From positions 1 through 37,229 of IMG/VR virus record IMGVR_UViG_3300020169_000044: a DNA stretch of 37,229 bases; one strand, written 5' to 3'. Both the position numbers and the translations under genes were made by a program. The first letter of the stretch is position 1; each line of letters begins with the position of its first letter. The notes below the pieces were generated by a model. It made no database searches. It was given only the letters and a program-made list of their open reading frames with translations, and was not told the origin of the DNA. Shown here piece by piece: positions 31,002 through 37,229 of this stretch. Origin of the DNA: a virus.

Positions 31002-33374
31002 ATGATTAATACGAGTACTAATAGTTCCTTTCCTAGTCAGGTGGTACCTGTCGCGGAAAAGCTTAGTTTAGAGTATGGTCTGCAAGTAGGGCAAGCCATT
31101 GAATATGAATGGTTTAGAGGTGGTAGAGTTAATGGAACAAGATGGCAGAAAGGGTTTCAAAACTTTAACAGGTTAAGATTATACGCTAGAGGTGAGCAAC
31201 CTGTGCAAAAATATAAAGATGAATTATCAATTAATGGTGATTTATCTTATTTAAACTTAGACTGGAAGCCAGTGCCAATAATTCCAAAGTTTGTTGATAT
31301 TGTAGTAAACGGTATATCTTCTAAAAAATACGATATAAAAGCATATGCTCAAGATCCTTTTTCTTTAAAACAAAGAACAAATTATGCTTCGTCTATATTA
31401 AGAGACATGTTATCTAAGCCTTTACTTAATAGTATACAAGAAAACTTAGGGGTAGATGTTTATAATGTAGTTGATCCAGCTAATTTACCACAATCAAAGG
31501 AAGAGTTAGAAGTGCATATGCAATTAAACTATAAACAATCTATAGAAATTGCTGAAGAAGAAGTTATTAATAATGTATTAGATTTTAATAAATACGAATT
31601 AATTAACAAAAGAGTTATAGAAGATATAGTAACAGTTGGTATTGGAGCTGTTAAAACTAGTTTTAATAAAGCTGAAGGTGTTAAAATAGACTATGTTAAT
31701 CCTTCTAATTTAGTTTATTCATATACTAACGATCCTAATTTTCAAGACCTATATTATGTAGGTGAAATAAAATCTATAACACTACCTGAGTTAAAAAAAG
31801 AATTTCCTAATTTAACTAACGAAGAGCTTAAAACAATACAAAAGTATCCTGGTAGAGAAGGTTATATGCGTAACCGTAATAACGATGATGATTTAGTACA
31901 GGTTATATATTTTGAATACAAATCTTATATAGATCAAGTTTTTAAAGTTAAAAACACTGATAATGGTTTAGAAAAAGTATTAGAAAAACCTGATACATTT
32001 AATCCGCCAGAAAGTGATAATTTTGAAAGAGTATCTAGAACAATAGAAGTATTGTTTACAGGTGCTAAAGTTATGGGTGTAGAACAAATGCTTAAATGGG
32101 AAATGTCAGAAAACATGACAAGACCTAAGAGTGATTTAACTAAGGTTAATATGAACTACAATATTGTAGCGCCTCATATGTATCAAGGTCGTATAGATTC
32201 ACTTGTAGGACGTATAACTGGTTTTGCTGATATGATACAACTTACATCACTTAAATTACAACAGGTGATTGCTAGAATGGTTCCAGATGGTGTCTTTGTA
32301 GATGTTGATGGTTTATCTGAAGTTGATTTAGGTAATGGAACTAATTATAATCCTCAGGAAGCATTAAACATGTATTTCCAAACTGGTAGTATAGTTGGTA
32401 GAAGTTTAACACAAGATGGTGATCCTAATAGAGGTAAAGTACCTATACAAGAATTACAAACATCTAGTGCTAATGGAAAAATACAATCGTTGATCAACAC
32501 TTATCAGTATTATTTACAAATGATAAGAGACGTAACAGGATTGAACGAAGCAAGAGATGGCAGTTTACCAGACAAAGACGCGTTGGTCGGCTTGCAAAAA
32601 ATGGCTGCCAATGCTTCTAACATAGCAACTAAACATATTTTAAATAGTAGTTTATATTTAACGCTTAGAACTTGTGAAAACATATCGCTTAGAATAGCTG
32701 ATATGTTAGATTTTGATTTAACTAATAATGCACTTAAAGCTAGTATAGGTAAATTTAATGTTGCAACACTACATGAAATAGATGATTTACATTTATATGA
32801 TTTTGGTATATACATGGATTTAGAACCTGAAGAAGAAGAAAAAGCTATGTTAGAACAAAATATACAAATGGCTTTACAGCAAAATCAAATATACCTTGAA
32901 GATGCTATTGACATTAGAGAAATAAGAAACTTAACTTTAGCTAATCAAGTTTTAAAATACAAGAGAGTTAAAAAGCAAGAAGCTGATCAACAAGCTCAAA
33001 TGGCTAATATTGCTGCTCAAGCAGATTCTAATTCAGAAGCTTCAGAAAAAGCTTCAATGCAAGAAGTGCAAAAAGGAGAGGCATTAGCACAGACTGAAAT
33101 ACAAATTGAGCAAGCTAAGTCTCAAATGGAAATACAGAGAATGCAACAAGAGCTACAAAACAAACAACAGTTAATGGCTAAAGAGTTTGAGTACAACATG
33201 AAACTTAAACAAATGGAAGTTGATGCGTCAACAAAAAAAGAAGCTCAAATAGAAGATCGTAAAGATAAACGAACTAAAATACAAGCTTCTCAACAATCAC
33301 AAATGATTACACAACGTCAAACAGACGGGTTACCTACTGATTTTGAAAACAACATGGAAGAATTAAGTATGTAA
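31002..33374 (+). CDS. Portal protein
   Basis: 790 aa, immediately after terL with no gap. The N-terminal and central parts have typical portal composition (RLRLYARGEQPVQKYKDEL; KPVPIIPKFVDIVVNGISSK) and a long wing/stem/crown-sized core. The C-terminal 130 residues are Gln/Glu/Lys-rich coiled coil (QIEQAKSQMEIQRMQQELQN), as in the large portals of many podovirus-like and marine phages. It forms the dodecameric DNA channel at one capsid vertex. The call relies on order (terL-portal-scaffold-MCP) and size more than on a unique motif. Confidence 0.85.
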   Translation: MINTSTNSSFPSQVVPVAEKLSLEYGLQVGQAIEYEWFRGGRVNGTRWQKGFQNFNRLRLYARGEQPVQKYKDELSINGDLSYLNLDWKPVPIIPKFVDIVVNGISSKKYDIKAYAQDPFSLKQRTNYASSILRDMLSKPLLNSIQENLGVDVYNVVDPANLPQSKEELEVHMQLNYKQSIEIAEEEVINNVLDFNKYELINKRVIEDIVTVGIGAVKTSFNKAEGVKIDYVNPSNLVYSYTNDPNFQDLYYVGEIKSITLPELKKEFPNLTNEELKTIQKYPGREGYMRNRNNDDDLVQVIYFEYKSYIDQVFKVKNTDNGLEKVLEKPDTFNPPESDNFERVSRTIEVLFTGAKVMGVEQMLKWEMSENMTRPKSDLTKVNMNYNIVAPHMYQGRIDSLVGRITGFADMIQLTSLKLQQVIARMVPDGVFVDVDGLSEVDLGNGTNYNPQEALNMYFQTGSIVGRSLTQDGDPNRGKVPIQELQTSSANGKIQSLINTYQYYLQMIRDVTGLNEARDGSLPDKDALVGLQKMAANASNIATKHILNSSLYLTLRTCENISLRIADMLDFDLTNNALKASIGKFNVATLHEIDDLHLYDFGIYMDLEPEEEEKAMLEQNIQMALQQNQIYLEDAIDIREIRNLTLANQVLKYKRVKKQEADQQAQMANIAAQADSNSEASEKASMQEVQKGEALAQTEIQIEQAKSQMEIQRMQQELQNKQQLMAKEFEYNMKLKQMEVDASTKKEAQIEDRKDKRTKIQASQQSQMITQRQTDGLPTDFENNMEELSM

Positions 33375-33402
33375 TTTTTATTAATTTTTATATTATTTTA
33401 TT

Positions 33403-34584
33403 ATGTCAGAAACAAAGGAAAAAGCTGGAAAGCTTAAGGTAAAAGCTAAAATTCTTAAGCCTAAAAATTTATCAAATAATGATGAACCTATAAAAGTAGA
33501 TTTATCAAAACCTAAAACAGAAGAACAAGATGCCATTCAAGTCAGAGAAACAAAGGAAATACCTGTGGTTGAAACATCCGGAGATAGCGAGAAAGTGGAC
33601 GAACAAGTACAAGAGTCCAGCCCGATTGCTGAAGTTCAAGAAGAAAAACCTGTAATTGAAGAAGTTAAAGAAGAAGAAGAAGAGGTAATTTCTATAGGTG
33701 AAGAAATGGAACCACAAGCTGAGATTACAGCAGAGGAACCGCAAACTGTTAAACAAGATATTAATCTACCTGAAAACATCGAAAAAGTCGTAGACTTTAT
33801 GAAAGAAACAGGTGGAACATTAGAAGATTACGTTAGATTAAACGCTGATTATACTAATGTAGATAATGATACTTTATTAAAAGAGTATTATAAAAACACA
33901 AAATCACATCTAGATTCAGAAGAGATTAGTTTTCTATTAGAAGATAATTTTTCATTTGATGAAGAAGTAGATGACGCAAGAGATATTCGGAAGAAGAAAC
34001 TTGCATATAAAGAAGAGGTTGCAAAAGCACAGAAGCATTTAAATGGTTTAAAGAGTCAATATTACGACGAAATCAAGTTGAGACCCGGAGTAACTCAAGA
34101 ACAAAAAAAAGCTATGGATTTTTTCAATCGCTACAACGAAGAGCAAAATGTAGCAGAGCAACAACATGAAGTGTTTAAAAACACCACTAAAGATTATTTT
34201 ACCAAAGAATTCAAAGGTTTTGATTTTAGCGTAGGAGACAAAAAATTTAGATACGGTGTTAAAAACCCTAGTGAAGTTGCAGATAATCAATCAAACATCA
34301 GTAATATAGTTAAGAAGTTCTTAAACGATAAAGGTGATGTAACCGATGTAAAAGGTTATCACAAAGCTATGTATGCCGCACAACATGCAGATACTATTGC
34401 ACAACATTTTTATGAGCAAGGCAAAGCTGATGCAATTAGAAATGTCGCTGCAAAATCAAACAACATTAGTAACGAAGCTAGAGCAAGTGCTCCAAGCGAT
34501 GTATTTGTTGGTGGGTTTAAAGTTAAAAGTATAAGTGGTCTTGACTCTTCAAAATTAAAAATCAAAGCAAGAAAATTTAACTAA
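33403..34584 (+). CDS. Scaffold-like head assembly protein
   Basis: 393 aa between portal and major capsid genes. Highly acidic Glu-rich N-terminal third (IEEVKEEEEEVISIGEEMEP) framed by basic KLKVKAKILKPKN at the start and LKIKARKFN at the end, with a helical middle (KLAYKEEVAKAQKHLNGLKS). Charge pattern, helicity and position match phage scaffolding proteins, where a basic C-terminus often contacts the capsid protein. No protease motif is seen. Confidence 0.78.
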   Translation: MSETKEKAGKLKVKAKILKPKNLSNNDEPIKVDLSKPKTEEQDAIQVRETKEIPVVETSGDSEKVDEQVQESSPIAEVQEEKPVIEEVKEEEEEVISIGEEMEPQAEITAEEPQTVKQDINLPENIEKVVDFMKETGGTLEDYVRLNADYTNVDNDTLLKEYYKNTKSHLDSEEISFLLEDNFSFDEEVDDARDIRKKKLAYKEEVAKAQKHLNGLKSQYYDEIKLRPGVTQEQKKAMDFFNRYNEEQNVAEQQHEVFKNTTKDYFTKEFKGFDFSVGDKKFRYGVKNPSEVADNQSNISNIVKKFLNDKGDVTDVKGYHKAMYAAQHADTIAQHFYEQGKADAIRNVAAKSNNISNEARASAPSDVFVGGFKVKSISGLDSSKLKIKARKFN

Positions 34585-34602
34585 AACTAAAAATTATTTA
34601 TT

Positions 34603-36081
34603 ATGGGACAAATTGCTCCAGTGTTTGGAAGTATCGTACCTTCTCAAACGCAACTACCGCTAGCTAACAATTACCTAGCGTTTAATACTGCTGCTGCAGG
34701 TGCAAATGATTTCGCACAACAGTATCTACCAGAGGTTTATGAAGCTGAAGTAGAAAGATATGGAAACAGAACTTTAGGTGGTTTCTTAAAAATGGTTGGC
34801 GCTGAAATGCCAATGACGTCTGATCAAGTTATCTGGTCAGAACAAAATAGATTACACATCTCTTATACAGGATGTACATTAACAGGACCTGGTGCTGGAA
34901 CTTTCGTTTTCAGTGTACCTACTAATGCTGCTGTTGGTGCAACTTCTATTAAAAATGCAATTGCTCCTAACGATACTATCGTTGTAATGAACCCAACTAC
35001 TGGCGTTACATTAAAAGGTATTGTAGGTGCTGTAGCTGCAAATGGTGCTTTAACAAACGTTACTGCTTATCCATTTACAACTGCTAACTGGGATACTTTA
35101 GGTATTGCTGCTGCTGCAGGTGCTGCTGGATTAAAGATATTCGTTTACGGTTCTTTATTTGCTAAAGGAACTGGAAGTGGAAACTTTTCAGTACAGCCAC
35201 AATTTACTCAATACTCTAATCAACCAATCATAATCAAAGATAGATTTGAAATTAATGGTTCTGATATGGCACAGATTGGATGGGTAGAAGTTGCTACAGA
35301 AGACGGAACATCAGGATACTTATGGTATTTAAAGTCTGAGTCTGAAACAAGATTACGTTTTGACGATTACTTAGAAATGGCAATGGTTGAAGGAGAATTA
35401 GCTGCTGCCGCTAGTGGTTTCACTGCTCAAGCTGCTAACGTACCTGGATTCTCAGCTACTATTAATGCTCATGGTACTGAAGGTCTTTTCCAAGCTATTA
35501 CTAATAGAGGTAATATTATGAGTGGATTCCAAGGTGCTACAGGTATTTCTGATTTCGATCAAATACTTAAAAACCTTGACACACAAGGTGCTATTGAAGA
35601 AAACATGTTATTCTTAAATAGAGATACAGACTTAGAGTTTGATGACATGCTAAGCCAAATTTCTGCAGGACAATCTGGAGGAACTGCTTACGGTTTATTT
35701 GAAAATTCTGAGGATATGGCTTTAAATTTAGGTTTCTCTGGTTTCAGAAGAGGTTCTTATGACTTCTACAAAACAAGCTGGAAATACTTAAATGACGCTT
35801 CAACAAGAGGTGCGGTAGCTGTAAACAATATCGATGGTGTATTAATTCCTGCGGGAACTTCTACAGTTTATGACCAAATTTTAGGTACAAACATTAGAAG
35901 ACCATTCTTACACGTAAGATATAGAGCTTCTCAAGGAGATGACAGAAGATACAAAAACTGGATCACTGGTACTGCTGGTGGTGCTTACACTTCTGAAATT
36001 GACTCGATGATCGTAAACTGGTTATCAGAGAGATGTTTAGTTACTCAAGCTGCTAATAACTTCGTGTTATTCCAAAGCTAG
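34603..36081 (+). CDS. Major capsid protein
   Basis: 492 aa. Starts MGQIAPVFGSIVPSQTQLPL, then QYLPEVYEAEVERYGNRTLG and EMPMTSDQVIWSEQNRLH, a layout I associate with major capsid proteins of marine phages, presumably HK97 fold. It follows the scaffold-like gene by 18 bp with TTATTATG before it and is terminated by the strongest intrinsic terminator in the window, fitting very high expression. The codons look richer in C-ending choices (TTC, AAC) than neighbours. Confidence 0.85.
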   Translation: MGQIAPVFGSIVPSQTQLPLANNYLAFNTAAAGANDFAQQYLPEVYEAEVERYGNRTLGGFLKMVGAEMPMTSDQVIWSEQNRLHISYTGCTLTGPGAGTFVFSVPTNAAVGATSIKNAIAPNDTIVVMNPTTGVTLKGIVGAVAANGALTNVTAYPFTTANWDTLGIAAAAGAAGLKIFVYGSLFAKGTGSGNFSVQPQFTQYSNQPIIIKDRFEINGSDMAQIGWVEVATEDGTSGYLWYLKSESETRLRFDDYLEMAMVEGELAAAASGFTAQAANVPGFSATINAHGTEGLFQAITNRGNIMSGFQGATGISDFDQILKNLDTQGAIEENMLFLNRDTDLEFDDMLSQISAGQSGGTAYGLFENSEDMALNLGFSGFRRGSYDFYKTSWKYLNDASTRGAVAVNNIDGVLIPAGTSTVYDQILGTNIRRPFLHVRYRASQGDDRRYKNWITGTAGGAYTSEIDSMIVNWLSERCLVTQAANNFVLFQS

Positions 36082-36096
36082 AATTACTTTAAAGTT

Positions 36097-36136
36097 TATC
36101 TCCGTCTTCGGGCGGAGATACTCTTTATTTTTTTTA
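36097..36136 (+). terminator. Strong intrinsic terminator after capsid gene
   Basis: 10-bp stem TATCTCCGTC/GGCGGAGATA (one T:G) capped by a stable TTCG tetraloop, then CTCTTTATTTTTTTT. It lies 16 bp after the capsid stop codon and would end or attenuate head-gene transcription. Confidence 0.9.
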
Positions 36137-36157
36137 TTAATTATATTATATTATATC

Positions 36158-36922
36158 ATGTCAAAGACAAAACAAATTTCAACCCCTGAATGGGAGATCA
36201 AGGATAGAACTTATTTTTTAACAAATCAAGTATCACCTTTAACATATACATTAGGAACAAGACATTCAAGACGTTATCCATTATTACATTTTGATGAAAA
36301 AAGTGGAGAACAAAGAGAATTAAGATATGCAACTAATATGAACTCACCGTTTGTTGATGAGCAAAAAGGAGAGGTTACATTAGGTCATGTCATTTTTGAA
36401 GAAGGAATGTTATTTGTACCTAAACAAAAACAAAACTTACAAAAATTATTATCATTATACCATCCAAGAAAAGGTCACGTTTATGCAGAGTTTAAACCTG
36501 AAGTAATAGCAACAGATGAAATAGATGAAATAAACTTTGAAATAGATGCTTTACTTGCTGCTAAGCAAATGGAGATTGATGAAGCTGAGTCTGTTTTAAG
36601 AGTTGAAAAAGGATCTGCCGTTAGTACAATGAGCTCTAAAGAAATAAAAAGAGATTTACTTTTAATGGCAAAGAAAAATCCTGCTGGATTCTTAGCTATT
36701 GCTAATGATGAAAATGTTGGATTAAGAAACGTAGGTATTAAAGCTGTAGAGCAAGGTATCGTTAAGTTATCTCAAGACCAAAGAACGTTCCATTGGGGAT
36801 CTAATGATAGAAAATTAATGACTATACCTTTTGATGAACAACCATACTCAGCATTAGCTGCTTGGTTTAAAACTGATGAAGGCGTAGAAGTTTTTAAAAC
36901 AATCAATAAAAAGTTACAATAA
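36158..36922 (+). CDS. Conserved protein downstream of the capsid gene, 254 aa
   Basis: Basic/acidic mixed protein starting MSKTKQISTPEWEIKDRTYF; an N-terminal part with a beta-like character (TRHSRRYPLLHFDEKSGEQR) and a helical C-terminal half (EIDALLAAKQMEIDEAESVL; SSKEIKRDLLLMAKKNPAGF). Proteins like this follow capsid genes in marine phages from memory; a head-completion or regulatory role is possible but unproven. Separated from the capsid gene by a terminator, so it is read by read-through or its own promoter. Confidence 0.68.
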   Translation: MSKTKQISTPEWEIKDRTYFLTNQVSPLTYTLGTRHSRRYPLLHFDEKSGEQRELRYATNMNSPFVDEQKGEVTLGHVIFEEGMLFVPKQKQNLQKLLSLYHPRKGHVYAEFKPEVIATDEIDEINFEIDALLAAKQMEIDEAESVLRVEKGSAVSTMSSKEIKRDLLLMAKKNPAGFLAIANDENVGLRNVGIKAVEQGIVKLSQDQRTFHWGSNDRKLMTIPFDEQPYSALAAWFKTDEGVEVFKTINKKLQ

Positions 36923-36937
36923 TATGTAACTATAATT

Positions 36938-36973
36938 ATAGTGAAGGGTCACTTTGGTGGCCCTAATCACTAT
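36938..36973 (+). terminator. Long stem-loop between genes, terminator-like or processing site
   Basis: Two stacked helices: ATAGTGA/TCACTAT outside and AGGGTCAC/GTGGCCCT inside with a TTTG loop, small A/AA internal loop. No clear T run follows, so a factor-dependent stop, an RNA-stability element or a processing site is as likely as an intrinsic terminator. Confidence 0.5.
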
Positions 36974-36989
36974 TAACTAAAATATTAAA

Positions 36990-37229
36990 ATGGCAATAAA
37001 CGTAAATACTGTATATCAAACCGTTTTATTAATACTAAATAAAGAACAAAGGGGTTATATGACACCTGTTGAGTTTAATAAAATAGGTGGACAAGTTCAA
37101 TTAGAAATATTTGAAAAATATGCTGAAGATATGAATCAGCAATTACGTGTGCCACAAATAGATTTAGATTATTCTGATAGACAAATAAATGTAGATGAAA
37201 AATTATCTATATTCAAAGAAATAGAAGAT
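36990..37229 (+). CDS. Conserved phage head/neck-region protein, 5' part only
   Basis: Open from ATG at 36990 to the window end (80 codons visible). Starts MAINVNTVYQTVLLILNKEQ, then RGYMTPVEFNKIGGQVQLEI and FEKYAEDMNQQLR. This opening recalls a widespread marine-phage protein encoded near the head genes, sometimes guessed to be a connector or tail-tube factor; I cannot assign its role. It follows the 36938-36973 hairpin by 16 bases. Confidence 0.75.
   Translation, partial: MAINVNTVYQTVLLILNKEQRGYMTPVEFNKIGGQVQLEIFEKYAEDMNQQLRVPQIDLDYSDRQINVDEKLSIFKEIED

Overview
The window is a piece of an AT-rich, lytic-looking tailed-phage genome (Caudoviricetes), most likely marine and infecting a Bacteroidetes/flavobacterial host. 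The host call is an inference. It rests on the AT bias, on starts preceded by A/T-rich leaders (often ...TTATTATG or long A runs) with no Shine-Dalgarno, and on small proteins that resemble, from memory, families common in marine phage genomes. No integrase, lysogeny module, IS element or CRISPR array is visible.

There are two divergent arms. The left arm (1 to about 4.4 kb) is read leftward. It is packed with 18 tiny genes (about 37-142 aa, one cut by the window edge), an initiator-type tRNA-Met, two tRNA-like elements and a highly structured non-coding stretch. Six copies of one 31-nt element (coding-strand form TTACAAACTAAATACG-N9-GGATAA, spacing constant) each precede a mini-operon, so every leftward gene belongs to one of six units. 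In four cases the element is fused to the stop codon of the preceding unit. I read it as a phage promoter.

The divergent control region (about 4.39-4.76 kb) is non-coding and holds inverted repeats, direct repeats and a leftward terminator-like hairpin.

The right arm (4.77 kb to the end) is read rightward and is structural. It runs: tail-fibre/adhesin genes (4.8-19.6 kb, with paired N-terminal modules and two S74 intramolecular chaperone domains); two small proteins; a chaperonin operon (groEL, groES, a winged-helix-like regulator, a 34-aa helical protein); a mixed set of small basic or structural proteins with an M15 endolysin, a zincin-like protein and a holin-like membrane protein; a protein that looks like two fused Cpn10 (GroES) folds; a TerS candidate; TerL; portal; scaffold-like protein; major capsid protein with a strong UUCG terminator; and two conserved head/neck-type proteins, the last cut by the window edge.

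Read together, the leftward units look like early/host-takeover genes, and the rightward arm looks like a late morphogenesis unit carrying its own folding machinery for large beta-rich fibres and/or capsid. The most unusual points are the phage GroEL plus two Cpn10-type proteins, the six-copy promoter-like element placed almost on the start codons, and an initiator tRNA encoded beside noncanonical tRNA-like RNAs.
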